NCBI GenBank assembly: GCA_002315735.1
Contig: DCIA01000010.1
Location: 1-64,000 of the forward strand
Direction: 5' to 3'
Length of the DNA stretch: 64,000 nucleotides
DNA from: Clostridiales bacterium UBA1738
GTDB lineage: Bacteria; Bacillota; Clostridia; UBA1381
Shown: positions 42,225 to 50,974 of the stretch, piece by piece
Layout: each line of letters begins with the position of its first letter
Numbering within the stretch: the first letter of the stretch is position 1
Translations under genes and position numbers: made by a program
Notes under the pieces: generated by a model
The model's database searches: none
What the model saw: the letters and a program-made list of their open reading frames with translations, nothing else
Told to the model about the DNA's origin: nothing

Positions 42225-42884
42225 TTATAATAATTCTTTGTTTCCCGCCAAAAGTTTTGCTCTGTGTGAGCAGAAAAACTCCACTTCAAAACCATCGCAA
42301 TATTTTTGCATTGCATCAACAACAGTATCAGGTTTCAAATTATAATCATTTCCTGCACTAATGCACATTTCTACCTTTAATTTTTTGTCATTTATTTTTT
42401 CTGTCTTTAATTCATATATGTATGGTCTTATGTCCGACTCTTTTACTCCGCTTTTTGACTTTTTCATAACCAAAAGCTTATCATTTGCCAAAAAATTCTT
42501 TTCATCAAACAATTCGGAATTATTGCACTCAATTTCTGTTTCATATACGGCTTTATTTATCTTTGCAAAATCAATTTCTTTGCCGAAAACTTCTAAAACC
42601 TTTAAAACTTTGTATCCATTAGGAAAAGAACTGTTTAATTTATCCATAATTTCCTTTTCGGTGTATCCATCTTCAAAGCCAACTTTCATATACTCGGTAT
42701 CCGATGTTACACCAACCGAAAGAGGCATCGCAACAGTCATAATTGGGTGTGGATTAAATCCGTTTGAAAACGCCATATTTAGATTTGCACGGCGAACTGC
42801 TCTATGAAAAGTGCGAACAAAGTCAAGGTGTGAGATATATCTGACTCTTTCATCTCTTGAATATTTTATCACAAAATTACTCAT
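42225..42884 (-). CDS. TIGR03936/DUF2344 radical-SAM-associated protein
   Basis: Small protein that is nearly always coded beside the B12-binding radical SAM protein found immediately upstream here; together they act in an unknown RNA- or cofactor-related step. The hallmark opening KYSRDERVRYISHLDFVRTFHRAVRRA and NGFNPHPIMTVAMPLSVG are present. 219 residues from the ATG at 42884, with CAGGTG upstream; this overlaps the preceding gene by 8 bp, a sign of translational coupling. Function not known. Confidence 0.92.
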   Translation of the reverse strand: MSNFVIKYSRDERVRYISHLDFVRTFHRAVRRANLNMAFSNGFNPHPIMTVAMPLSVGVTSDTEYMKVGFEDGYTEKEIMDKLNSSFPNGYKVLKVLEVFGKEIDFAKINKAVYETEIECNNSELFDEKNFLANDKLLVMKKSKSGVKESDIRPYIYELKTEKINDKKLKVEMCISAGNDYNLKPDTVVDAMQKYCDGFEVEFFCSHRAKLLAGNKELL

Positions 42885-44718
42885 AGCAAACACCTGCCTT
42901 AAAATCTCTCATGCCGCAACCCGCACATTTCTCTCTGCAATTCGGAGTTGTTTCTTCCCTTTTTGCCTTCTCGTTTTCTCTTTTGAAAAACTCTTTGGAA
43001 ATACCAATATCAATATGCTCCCAAGGCAAAATTTCATCATATGAACGCTCACGAAGATACCAATCAGGGTCAATACCGCATTTTTCAAATGTTTTTAGCC
43101 ATGTATCAAACCTGTATTCTTCGTCCCAAGCATCAAACTTGCAGCCACTTTTAACTGCTTCAATAATGGCAGGAAGTAGTCTTCTGTCGCCCCTTGCAAA
43201 TACTCCTTCTAAGTAACTTGTCCTATTATCGTGCCAATTATATTTGATTTTTTTAGATTTTATTGACGCCTTTAAAATATCTTGTTTTCTTACAATTTCT
43301 GCTCTTGAATCTTGTTTTGCCCACTGAAAAGCAGTAAATGGCTTTGGAATAAAACTTGATGTACTAGTTGTTATGTTTACGTTTTTTGCTCTTTCTTCCT
43401 TCGGAATTGAGAAATACCCGTCAAGCACTTTTTCTGAAAGGTCGGCAATACCCAAAATATCCTCGTCCGTTTCAAGTGGCAAGCCTATCATAAAATACAG
43501 TTTTACATTTGTCCAACCACCCTCAAAAAGCATTTTTGCAGAGGTCAAAACATTTTCTTCTGTAATGTTCTTATTAATGATGTTTCTCATTCTTTGAGTG
43601 CCTGCCTCAGGAGCAAAGGTGATACCTGATTTTCTCACCTTTTGAACCTTGTTCATAAGTTCTAATGAGAAATTATCAATTCTAAGTGACGGAAGGGACA
43701 AGCCTATTTTCTTCTTTTCAGTAAACTCCAAAAGATTGTCTGTAAGTTTCTTTAACTCGGTGTAATCGCTTGTGCTAAGCGATGAAAGCGATATTTCATC
43801 ATAGCCACTGCAACCTAAAAGTTTATCTGCCGTTTCAGTTAAACTTTCTGCACTTTTTTCTCTTGCAGGTCTATATGCATACCCCGCTTCACAAAAACGG
43901 CAACCTCTTATACAGCCTCTAAAAACTTCAAGCATAACCCTGTCGTGCACAATTTCGCCAAACGGCACAATCATAGTTTCCGGAGTATATGCTTTATTAA
44001 AGTCCTTTATAATTGTTTTTCTTATTTTTTCCTTTGCTTCTGGAACATTCGGTGTGATACTTTTTATTGTTCCATCATCGTTATACTCAACATCATAAAA
44101 GGACGGAACATAAATTCCATCAAGTTTTGCAATCGCTTTAAGATAATCTCTTTTGTCCTTTTTGCCGCTTTTTTTCCACTTTATGTATTCTTCGGTAACC
44201 CAATTAATGCTTTCTTCGCCCTCACCAATCATAAAAAAGTCGAATATTTCAGCGATAGGTTCTGCATTATATGCGCAAAGCCCTCCACCGCAAACAATAG
44301 GATAACTTTCATCTCTGTCCTTTGCAAGAATCGGAATATTCGCAAGGTCCAGCATATTAACAACATTTGAATACGAAAGTTCATATCCTAAGGTAAACCC
44401 TAACATATCAAAATGAGTTATCGGGTCCCCTGTTTCAAGAGCAAAAAGTTTCATTCCGTTTTTTCGCATTTCTTCTTCCATATCAACCCACGGAGCAAAA
44501 ACTCTTTCGCAGTATGTATCTTCTCGTTCATTTAAGTCATGGTACAAAATTTTAAGTCCTAAGTTAGACATAGCGATTTCATAGACATCGGGAAAACAAA
44601 ACCCAAATCTGCAATCCACCGCATTTTTGTCTTTCATTACGCTCCCAAGTTCGCCGCCTGTGTATCTTGTTGGCTTTTGTACCTTCATCAAAATTTTATC
44701 TAAGTTCGTGTATGACAT
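42877..44718 (-). CDS. TIGR03960 family B12-binding-domain/radical SAM protein
   Basis: The amino-terminal cobalamin-binding-like domain (about 30-200; FCFPDVYEIAMSNLGLKILY and CGGGLCAYNAEPIAEIFDFFMIGEGE) is followed by a radical SAM core with FRGCIRGCRFCEAGYAYRPAREKS, cysteines in CxxxCxxC spacing near residue 275, and a carboxy-terminal Cys-rich end (CREKCAGCGM). 613 residues. The enzyme's reaction is unknown. The next gene overlaps it and encodes its usual small partner. In several Clostridia the pair precedes ribosomal L21/L27 or RNase G genes, but those are not here. Confidence 0.93.
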   Translation of the reverse strand: MSYTNLDKILMKVQKPTRYTGGELGSVMKDKNAVDCRFGFCFPDVYEIAMSNLGLKILYHDLNEREDTYCERVFAPWVDMEEEMRKNGMKLFALETGDPITHFDMLGFTLGYELSYSNVVNMLDLANIPILAKDRDESYPIVCGGGLCAYNAEPIAEIFDFFMIGEGEESINWVTEEYIKWKKSGKKDKRDYLKAIAKLDGIYVPSFYDVEYNDDGTIKSITPNVPEAKEKIRKTIIKDFNKAYTPETMIVPFGEIVHDRVMLEVFRGCIRGCRFCEAGYAYRPAREKSAESLTETADKLLGCSGYDEISLSSLSTSDYTELKKLTDNLLEFTEKKKIGLSLPSLRIDNFSLELMNKVQKVRKSGITFAPEAGTQRMRNIINKNITEENVLTSAKMLFEGGWTNVKLYFMIGLPLETDEDILGIADLSEKVLDGYFSIPKEERAKNVNITTSTSSFIPKPFTAFQWAKQDSRAEIVRKQDILKASIKSKKIKYNWHDNRTSYLEGVFARGDRRLLPAIIEAVKSGCKFDAWDEEYRFDTWLKTFEKCGIDPDWYLRERSYDEILPWEHIDIGISKEFFKRENEKAKREETTPNCREKCAGCGMRDFKAGVCYE

Positions 44719-44738
44719 AAATTCTCCTCAAAAATTTT

Positions 44739-44763
44739 AGACAGCCTTTTTATAAGGCTGTCT
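44739..44763 (-). terminator. Intrinsic terminator after ytfJ
   Basis: A perfect 10-bp stem (44754-44763 with 44739-44748) with a 5-nt loop; on the minus strand AAAATTTTT follows, so it is of moderate strength and may allow read-through into the radical SAM gene. Confidence 0.65.
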
Positions 44764-44766
44764 TTT

Positions 44767-45234
44767 TTATTTTGCAACATCAACAAATTGTGTATCCTGG
44801 TTTTCTTTATTTTCAGGATTTTTCTTTTTATCCTTTTTGTTCATTATTTTATCAACAACTCCCGAAAAAGTGCCATTAACCTTGTCCACAACCTCAGGCA
44901 CAAGGTCGATAATCTTGTCAACAGGGGTCACCTTATCACTAATAGGAAGCAATTTGATATTTCCTCCTCCAACGACTAAAAAGGCAATCGGCTTAACATT
45001 GGCACCGCCACCACAACCACCGCCAAACATTGCATTTTCCGGTGCGACGGATTCTGATTTTGCCGAAAACTGTGTTCCTCCTGCACCAAACCCAAAACTA
45101 ACCGTTGAGATAGGAATTATAACCGTACCATCAGGTGTTGTTACAGGGTCGCCTACAATGGTATTTACATCAACCATTGATTTAATATTGCTCATGGCAG
45201 TATCCATAAGCCCTTGAATTGGATGTTCAGACAT
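44767..45234 (-). CDS. ytfJ: Spore protein YtfJ (GerW family)
   Basis: GerW-type protein, sigma-F/G-expressed in Bacillus and needed there for SleB-dependent germination. MSEHPIQGLMDTAMSNIKSMVDVNTIVGDPV and the Gly-rich FGFGAGGTQF and FGGGCGGGANVKPIAFLVV segments are diagnostic. 155 residues from the ATG at 45234 (GGGAGA upstream); the longer frame was rejected for lack of an SD and because the extra residues repeat the DUF2953 gene end. It shares a transcript with the DUF2953 gene. Confidence 0.94.
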   Translation of the reverse strand: MSEHPIQGLMDTAMSNIKSMVDVNTIVGDPVTTPDGTVIIPISTVSFGFGAGGTQFSAKSESVAPENAMFGGGCGGGANVKPIAFLVVGGGNIKLLPISDKVTPVDKIIDLVPEVVDKVNGTFSGVVDKIMNKKDKKKNPENKENQDTQFVDVAK

Positions 45235-45236
45235 AT

Positions 45237-45848
45237 TTAATTTCTCCCTTCTTTTTTCCATTTCTTCCATAATTTAAGTACACCAAACGCAATAATTATA
45301 GTATGCACTGTTTTTATTTTTAATATACATTTTGAATGTATGATAAAGCAAGGTTTTTGAAAGTTTGGATTTAATTTAACTTCCATATTTTTAAGTAATA
45401 GGTGATGATGTATAAGACCTAAAACGCTGTAAACTATTCCGTTATAAAGACCTGTGAAAATCCCCGTATGCATCGCATTTTCAAATCCAAAATCCGAAAT
45501 AAATGTGATTTCTTCTACCTCGATAGATTTTTTTGAGATATATTCCAAAATATCAGAAATTGTACCCTTTGTTTCATTAAAAAAGGTAATTGCACTATCT
45601 ATTTTTTTCTTTTTATTCTCAAAGGACACCGACTTTTCTTCCTTGGTTTTTTCGCCATTTTCAGAGCCACTCTCTTTTTTATCTTTGCCGGATAGTTTTT
45701 TCGTTACAAATCCATATTTTAAATATATAGATGCTGTATTTTGTGTTTCGTCTTTATCATAGAAAAACTGCAATTTTAGAGGTATTATTAAAAGAGTAAT
45801 TAAAAACAAAAGGAATATTAAAAAAATAATAAATATTATTTTCATCAT
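45237..45848 (-). CDS. DUF2953 family membrane-anchored protein
   Basis: One amino-terminal transmembrane segment (about residues 2-25), then a soluble region with the DUF2953 pattern: KLQFFYDKDETQNTASIYLKYGFV, a charged low-complexity linker, and a conserved ending (FENAMHTGIFTGLYNGIVYSVLGLI). 203 residues. It is located right before ytfJ, as in many sporeforming Firmicutes, which suggests a spore-related role, but none is proven. Three bp separate its stop from the ytfJ start. Confidence 0.85.
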   Translation of the reverse strand: MMKIIFIIFLIFLLFLITLLIIPLKLQFFYDKDETQNTASIYLKYGFVTKKLSGKDKKESGSENGEKTKEEKSVSFENKKKKIDSAITFFNETKGTISDILEYISKKSIEVEEITFISDFGFENAMHTGIFTGLYNGIVYSVLGLIHHHLLLKNMEVKLNPNFQKPCFIIHSKCILKIKTVHTIIIAFGVLKLWKKWKKEGRN

Positions 45849-45862
45849 TTATCTCCCTTAAC

Positions 45863-46465
45863 CTATTCTTCGATACCCTCAATTTCTTCCTGGCCTTCAA
45901 GTTCAGGTTTTTCTTCCATTTGAATTGATAATTGCTCATATTCAGGGCTTATTTTTGACATATCAAGTTCAGGCAAATCCTTTGATGTCGAAAGCCCAAA
46001 ACATCTTAAAAAGTTTTGTGTAGTAGAGTACAAAATCGGTCTTCCCGGCGCATCAAGCCTACCTGTTTCTTCAATAAGACCACGCTCAACAAGTCTATTT
46101 ACGGCGCCGTCAGAGTTTACACCTCTAATATACTCAATTTGTCCCTTTGTTATAGGCTGTTTGTATGCGATAATTGCAAGAGCTTCCATAGCAGCATTTG
46201 ACAGGGCTTGTCTTCTTTGTTCGCCCAGAATTAATTGTATGTAATTATAATAGTCGGGTCTTGAACAAATTTGATATCCTTCATCAATATCAATAATTCT
46301 AAAACCTCTTCCCTCGGTGTCATAATTATATTTAAGAAGTCTTACTGCCTCTTCTACCGCCTCAATTTCGATATCTAAGACTGCTGCAAGTTTTGCTGTT
46401 TTTACCGGTTCTCCTGCCGCAAAAAGTATCCCTTCTATTGCGTATGGAATTTTACTGTTCTCCAT
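45863..46465 (-). CDS. scpB: Segregation and condensation protein B
   Basis: Kleisin-associated winged-helix protein of the SMC-ScpAB complex in chromosome organisation. The pattern IPYAIEGILFAAGEPV, QRRQALSNAAMEALAIIAYKQPITKGQIEYIRGVNSDG and GRPILYSTTQNFL is that of ScpB. 200 residues with an acidic tail (EGQEEIEGIEE). The start overlaps scpA by 14 bp. Its end lies 14 bp before the DUF2953 start, so the transcript may run on into that gene and ytfJ. Confidence 0.97.
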   Translation of the reverse strand: MENSKIPYAIEGILFAAGEPVKTAKLAAVLDIEIEAVEEAVRLLKYNYDTEGRGFRIIDIDEGYQICSRPDYYNYIQLILGEQRRQALSNAAMEALAIIAYKQPITKGQIEYIRGVNSDGAVNRLVERGLIEETGRLDAPGRPILYSTTQNFLRCFGLSTSKDLPELDMSKISPEYEQLSIQMEEKPELEGQEEIEGIEE

Positions 46466-47195
46466 CTTTTACCTCTTTTTTGTTTTCCGACAACTCAAAT
46501 TCTCCTAAGTCGTCGTTATATTCTGCTTTTATTTTATTTTGAGAAATTAATTCTAATATTGCCAAGAAAATAGCAACTAATTCCGGTTTTGACTTTGCAT
46601 CTTCAAACGCCGAAATGAAACTTATTCTCTTGTGTCTTTTAAGTTTTGAAAGAGTCTTTTCTGACATATCCCCGATAGAAACCTTTTCCCTTCCTACAAT
46701 TCCGGAAAATGCTCTTTTTTCGGGCTTTGCAAGTCTGATTTTTCTTTGAAGAATTGAGCCGAATGCATCAATAAGTTCTTCTACTGTATGTTTCCTGTCA
46801 TATTCGGGCATCGGAAATTTTATGTGTTCTTCATCTTTAAAGAACATATATTTTGAAGCGAATTCGGTTTTGCGAAGCTCTGTCGATGCCTCTTTGTACT
46901 GTTGATATTCTGCTAAACGCCTTGCCAAATCATCTCTCGGGTCTTCCTCTTCCTCTTCTTCATCTTTCGGAAGGAGCATTTTAGACTTAATATACAAAAG
47001 CTGCGCCGCCATAACCAAAAATTCGCTTGTATTTTCGAGTTGTGACTCTTCAATGCCCTCAATCGCCTCTAAATATTGCGATGTTATCTCAACAATTGGT
47101 ATATCATAAATACTTACTTTATTTTTTGAGATAAGATGCAGCAAAAGGTCAAGAGGCCCTTCAAAACTGTCAAGTTTATATAATAGTGTATCCAT
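46452..47195 (-). CDS. scpA: Segregation and condensation protein A
   Basis: Kleisin that bridges the SMC heads. Amino terminus KLDSFEGPLDLLLHLISKNKVSIYDIPI is diagnostic; an acidic stretch (EEEEEDPRDD, about 88-97) and a carboxy-terminal winged helix (about 165-240) follow. 247 residues from the ATG at 47195, which has GAGGTTG upstream. It follows the M50 protease gene by 11 bp, a common Clostridia arrangement (protease-scpA-scpB). Confidence 0.97.
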   Translation of the reverse strand: MDTLLYKLDSFEGPLDLLLHLISKNKVSIYDIPIVEITSQYLEAIEGIEESQLENTSEFLVMAAQLLYIKSKMLLPKDEEEEEEDPRDDLARRLAEYQQYKEASTELRKTEFASKYMFFKDEEHIKFPMPEYDRKHTVEELIDAFGSILQRKIRLAKPEKRAFSGIVGREKVSIGDMSEKTLSKLKRHKRISFISAFEDAKSKPELVAIFLAILELISQNKIKAEYNDDLGEFELSENKKEVKDGEQ

Positions 47196-47206
47196 TTTTA
47201 TCAACC

Positions 47207-47857
47207 TCAAACCACAGAAGATACAATTAATCCCACAAGTTTTAATATTAATGAAAATACAATGCCGACTCCACCGCCGATAATGCTGTTAAATACACCT
47301 GTAAGCGAAAGTAGCATAATAAGAAAAATTGAATATCTTTCATACTGTAAAATTGTGTAATAGGTTCTGTTTGGAATAATCAGTCCCAAAACCTTTGAAC
47401 CATCAAGCGGCGGTATAGGGATTAGGTTAAACACCATAAAACATAGGTTGCGAAAAGCGAAAAGATATACAACAGAATTAATGCCTTCCATTAAAGATGC
47501 ATTCCAATTTAAGTAATTCCCCAAAATCAATAGAATTGTTCCTATTAAAACGCCTAAAAACGCCATTATAAGATTTGAGATAGGCCCTGCTATTGCTGTG
47601 AGTGCCATACCTTTTTTTCTGTCTTTATAATACATAGGATTTACACTGACAGGTTTTGCCCAGCCAAATCCCGTTAAAATCATAAGAATAGTTCCGTAAA
47701 TATCCAAGTGTGCCAATGGATTTAAGGAAAGTCGTCCTTCATGTCTTGGAGTAGGGTCACCAAGTTTTGTTGACACCCATGCATGTGCAAATTCATGTCC
47801 TGTAAGTGCAATAAGGGTTATTGGAACATTTATTAGTGTATCTATAAAATTAAGCAT
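47207..47857 (-). CDS. Site-2 protease family protein (M50 zinc metalloprotease)
   Basis: Intramembrane metalloprotease with four or five membrane segments. The zinc motif is HEFAH in ALTGHEFAHAWVSTKLGDPTPR near residue 23; the third ligand is in PIPPLDGSKVLG. 216 residues, the compact group without PDZ domains, common before scpA in Firmicutes and of unknown substrate. It is not SpoIVFB, which has a different layout. It leads the scpA-scpB transcript. Confidence 0.92.
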   Translation of the reverse strand: MLNFIDTLINVPITLIALTGHEFAHAWVSTKLGDPTPRHEGRLSLNPLAHLDIYGTILMILTGFGWAKPVSVNPMYYKDRKKGMALTAIAGPISNLIMAFLGVLIGTILLILGNYLNWNASLMEGINSVVYLFAFRNLCFMVFNLIPIPPLDGSKVLGLIIPNRTYYTILQYERYSIFLIMLLSLTGVFNSIIGGGVGIVFSLILKLVGLIVSSVV

Positions 47858-47932
47858 AATCCACCTACTTTAATTTTTATATAATTATACCTTTTTTTTT
47901 ATATAAAGTAAATAGTTTTAAGAAAAAAACTA

Positions 47933-47961
47933 TTGCTTTTATGTAATAATTGTGATAATAT
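47933..47961 (+). promoter_or_regulatory. Sigma-A promoter of the two-gene membrane protein unit
   Basis: TTGCTT (47933-47938), 17-bp spacer, TAATAT (47956-47961), about 33 bp before the TTG start. Confidence 0.6.
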
Positions 47962-47994
47962 ATTCTTAATTATAGTTTAGTAGGAGGTAATGTT

Positions 47995-48738
47995 TTGGTA
48001 GATATTTATACAAAAAGATATTCTTTTATCACTTTAATGACAATATCACTACTTAGCGGAATTTTATTTTTTTGCACAAATCATATAGATTTCATCTCGG
48101 CCGCTTTCCAATATCACAAATTAAATATTCCAAATATAGCATATATTTTGATGAGAATAATAAACTGTATTTTTATTCCGGCAATATTTTTGGTTCCGTC
48201 TTTATTCCCTTTCGGAAGAATAAAAATGACAAAAATATGTTTTATTGCTTACGGAATTTGTAATTTGCTAACACTTTCGTGGCTATTTTACTTTTTTGCA
48301 AATCGTTCATTTTCTGAACTTGCATCTTTATCGTCGGTTGCACAATTTTTAAAAGAGCAAAATATCATTTATTTTGAAACTATTTGGGACACGAGTGGAA
48401 TTACCGCCTCAATATTGGCAGTAATTTTTGGCGCATTTACAATATTTTTAGGTCGTTCATTTGACGATGATAAATTCTTTGTAAAAAATCTTGTTATGGT
48501 TTATTGTGTAATGAGAATTTTCTTTCCAATATTTTTAAACTTATTTTTTCAAGGAAGAGTTGTGTCTTCATACTGGGTTACCAATAACTGTCTTGACATT
48601 CTGTCAACAATATGTTTTACAGCAGCTATTGTAGTTGCCAGCGGGCATGATTTTACTTGGATTGAGTTTATTTGGGATCAAACCGTTATTACCGAAGAGG
48701 ATGCTGAATTCTTTGGATTAGATGATAACATAAAATAG
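47995..48738 (+). CDS. Uncharacterised polytopic membrane protein (first of a pair)
   Basis: I do not recognise the family. 247 residues with about six hydrophobic segments (near residues 13-30, 47-67, 78-100, 135-155, 165-182 and 195-212) and a soluble acidic tail (WDQTVITEEDAEFFGLDDNIK). No catalytic motif is visible. It begins with TTG, supported by AGGAGGT 7 nt upstream; the ATG in another frame is closed after three codons. It is followed 27 bp later by a second unknown membrane gene and shares a promoter with it. Confidence 0.75.
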   Translation: MVDIYTKRYSFITLMTISLLSGILFFCTNHIDFISAAFQYHKLNIPNIAYILMRIINCIFIPAIFLVPSLFPFGRIKMTKICFIAYGICNLLTLSWLFYFFANRSFSELASLSSVAQFLKEQNIIYFETIWDTSGITASILAVIFGAFTIFLGRSFDDDKFFVKNLVMVYCVMRIFFPIFLNLFFQGRVVSSYWVTNNCLDILSTICFTAAIVVASGHDFTWIEFIWDQTVITEEDAEFFGLDDNIK

Positions 48739-48765
48739 TATTTCCTTTAAGGTCGGGTGATAAAA

Positions 48766-49407
48766 ATGAATAAACGTTTAACTTTAGTATTAATTGACAT
48801 CTTGCAATTTATGGCCATTGCGATTTGGTTTTTGTTCTTGTATTATGTTTTATGGTCTTTTGTATTAAATGCAATTAGACTTGACTATGTTAATTTTCAA
48901 ACAGCAGGCTATACCGCATATGCATTTTTGCTACAAATTTTTACTGTAATGATTGCTTGGAAAACCAAATTTGATAAAGCGATATTATTTAGACTTGTTA
49001 CATGGCTTCTTGCTCTTAGTATTTTGGTTTGTACAACAGCAGACATAATAAAGTACAATGCTTTTATCGGCTATAACATTAATTACGCACACGCAATTTT
49101 TGTAAAACTGGTTGAAGAAATGCCGAATATGGTTGGCGTTGTTGTATGCATAATATTATCAATACTATACTTTTTGTTCGGGCTTTATGCTCCTAAAAGT
49201 ATGTCAAAAGGGCTTTTGCTGTACTTTTTAATTTTCTTTTTCGACGGAATATTACCTATTATCTACTCGTATATTACAACGAACGCTTATCCACGAAAAG
49301 TGTGGCTTAAAAGGGCAGCGTTCATTCTGCCACAACAGTTTTTCATATTAGTTTCATTTATAATTTCAAGCTTAGATAAAGAACTTTGGATAAGAAATTT
49401 TAGATAG
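48766..49407 (+). CDS. Uncharacterised polytopic membrane protein (second of a pair)
   Basis: I do not recognise the family. 213 residues, about six hydrophobic segments (near 8-30, 42-62, 72-90, 108-140, 143-165 and 185-203), basic ends, no visible catalytic or binding motif. Start set at the ATG with GGGTGA just upstream; an in-frame GTG three codons earlier is possible. It has the same size class and topology as its upstream neighbour, but I see no clear sequence repeat between the two. It ends at a strong terminator. Confidence 0.72.
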   Translation: MNKRLTLVLIDILQFMAIAIWFLFLYYVLWSFVLNAIRLDYVNFQTAGYTAYAFLLQIFTVMIAWKTKFDKAILFRLVTWLLALSILVCTTADIIKYNAFIGYNINYAHAIFVKLVEEMPNMVGVVVCIILSILYFLFGLYAPKSMSKGLLLYFLIFFFDGILPIIYSYITTNAYPRKVWLKRAAFILPQQFFILVSFIISSLDKELWIRNFR

Positions 49408-49410
49408 TCA

Positions 49411-49445
49411 AAAGCAGTTAAGCAAACGCTTAACTGCTTTTTTTA
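49411..49445. terminator. Bidirectional intrinsic terminator
   Basis: A perfect 13-bp stem (49411-49423 with 49428-49440), AAAC loop and T run, between the plus-strand membrane gene pair and convergent ldh. Confidence 0.88.
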
Positions 49446-50393
49446 TTATAATTGGATTTGCTTAATCAGTTCAGAAAGTGTGACGGCTGAATCATTTAAT
49501 CCTTTCATTTCTTCTTTGCCAAAAGGCACTTCAAAAATTCTCTCAACACCGTTTTTCCCTACCATTGTAGGCACTGACAATGCAACATCTCTAATTCCAT
49601 ATTCCCCTTCAAAAATTCCGGATACAGTCAAAATAGAGTTTTCGTCACCTGCAATACACTCACAAATTCTTGCAACGGCCACTGCAATCGCATAATATGT
49701 TGCACCCTTTTTCTTAATGATTTCATATGCCGAATTTTTAACTTCATTATACATCTTGTCTAAATCATTTAAGTCGCACTTACCTGTATATTTGCAAAAC
49801 TCATTCATTGTCATACCACCGATATTAGTGACACTCCATGCTGCGACTTCGCTATCACCATGCTCACCAATAATGTATGTGTGACAATTTCTTGCATCAA
49901 CACCTGTCTTTTGGCTTATGAGGTATTTTAGTCTTGATGTATCCAAGACCGTTCCCGAGCCCAAAACTTGATTCTTTTTAAGTCCCGATAACTTGTATGT
50001 GACATAAGTTAATATATCAACAGGATTAGTAACAGGCATCAAAATAACATCAGAAGGTGCATATTTCATTACATTTGTTACGATAGTTTTAAATAGCGCA
50101 ACATTATCTTTTAAAAGGTCTAATCTGGTTTCGCCTTCCTTTTGCGGAACACCTGCTGTAATAATTACAATATCTGCACCTTTGCAATCAGAATAGTCCC
50201 CCGCCGAAACCGTGACAGGCTTAACAAACGATACTCCGTGTGCCATATCAATTGCATCGCCCTCCGCCTTATCTTTGTTAATATCGATTAGTACAATTTC
50301 TTGAAACAGTCCGCCAAGCATTAATGTATATGCTGTTGTTGAACCAACCGCACCTGCTCCTATAACTATAACTTTCCCTCTAAACATTGGCAT
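49446..50393 (-). CDS. ldh: L-lactate dehydrogenase
   Basis: Reduces pyruvate to L-lactate with NADH, a fermentation step. Rossmann motif VIGAGAVGSTTAYTL at residues 10-24, VTNPVDILTYV, the catalytic His in IGEHGDSEVAAWS and the substrate Arg near DTSRLKYL. The pattern around residue 100 (QKEGETRLDL) has the Gln and Arg expected of lactate rather than malate dehydrogenase. 315 residues. No Rex-like operator is clear upstream. Confidence 0.96.
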   Translation of the reverse strand: MPMFRGKVIVIGAGAVGSTTAYTLMLGGLFQEIVLIDINKDKAEGDAIDMAHGVSFVKPVTVSAGDYSDCKGADIVIITAGVPQKEGETRLDLLKDNVALFKTIVTNVMKYAPSDVILMPVTNPVDILTYVTYKLSGLKKNQVLGSGTVLDTSRLKYLISQKTGVDARNCHTYIIGEHGDSEVAAWSVTNIGGMTMNEFCKYTGKCDLNDLDKMYNEVKNSAYEIIKKKGATYYAIAVAVARICECIAGDENSILTVSGIFEGEYGIRDVALSVPTMVGKNGVERIFEVPFGKEEMKGLNDSAVTLSELIKQIQL

Positions 50394-50458
50394 TTCTCCT
50401 TTACTATTTTTGTTAGTATTTGGAGTATTTTTGATATTTATTCGCTTTTACAAAAAAA

Positions 50459-50489
50459 TCGAAGATTAGATAAATTATCTAATCTTCGA
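50459..50489 (-). terminator. Intrinsic terminator after the SLOG gene
   Basis: A perfect 13-bp stem (50477-50489 with 50459-50471), 5-nt loop, then T7 on the minus strand. It ends the asd-dapA-dapB-SLOG transcript ahead of ldh. Confidence 0.85.
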
Positions 50490-50494
50490 AAATA

Positions 50495-50974
50495 TTATTT
50501 CGCAATATTTATAATTTTAATATCCTTTTCCTCTGCCATATTTATAGTTTGAGATGTACCGCTTCTCATATTTTTCATATATGCAATACACATATCCGAT
50601 GCTTCTACCATAGCCAAATTGCGTTTTTGCATACAACCATCAGTGTATTTACCTTCTGTAACACAATGAATTATATCTGCATTAGAACACATTGTATTAA
50701 ATCTCAATCTTTCGCCATAACTCCAATTTTTATCTTGGTCTTGGCATGGCAAATATAGAACTAACTGAATATTGCTATATTTTTCTTTTAAAGAAATAAC
50801 TTGTTCTGCCGCCAAAGTATCAAATCCAAGTGCACCACCTGCAATGAAAGTTGTTACACCATCATTTATTGCATTTTCTATCTCAATACGCAGATTTTTT
50901 TTTATTTCTGCAATCTTGGATAGGTTGATTTTTCTATGCCCTGTAAAAAAGCAGACTTTTTTTAGGTCGCTCAT
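50495..50974 (-). CDS. SLOG family protein (DUF1273/YpsA-like)
   Basis: Single-domain member of the SMF/DprA-LOG superfamily, a Rossmann-like fold predicted to bind nucleotides or their derivatives. Marks: KVCFFTGHRKI at the amino terminus and TFIAGGALGFDTLAAEQVI with the GGA-G-D pattern. 159 residues. The ATG overlaps the dapB stop by 4 bp, so it is translated with the lysine/diaminopimelate genes. Bacillus YpsA affects cell division; no such role can be read here. Confidence 0.88.
   Translation of the reverse strand: MSDLKKVCFFTGHRKINLSKIAEIKKNLRIEIENAINDGVTTFIAGGALGFDTLAAEQVISLKEKYSNIQLVLYLPCQDQDKNWSYGERLRFNTMCSNADIIHCVTEGKYTDGCMQKRNLAMVEASDMCIAYMKNMRSGTSQTINMAEEKDIKIINIAK

Noticed and set aside
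47995..49407. Tandem duplication of one membrane protein gene
   Set aside because: Sizes and topology are alike, but I could not find shared sequence blocks between the two proteins.
50394..50458. Rex operator before ldh
   Set aside because: No TTGTTAA-type palindrome is present; only loosely similar AT-rich sequence.
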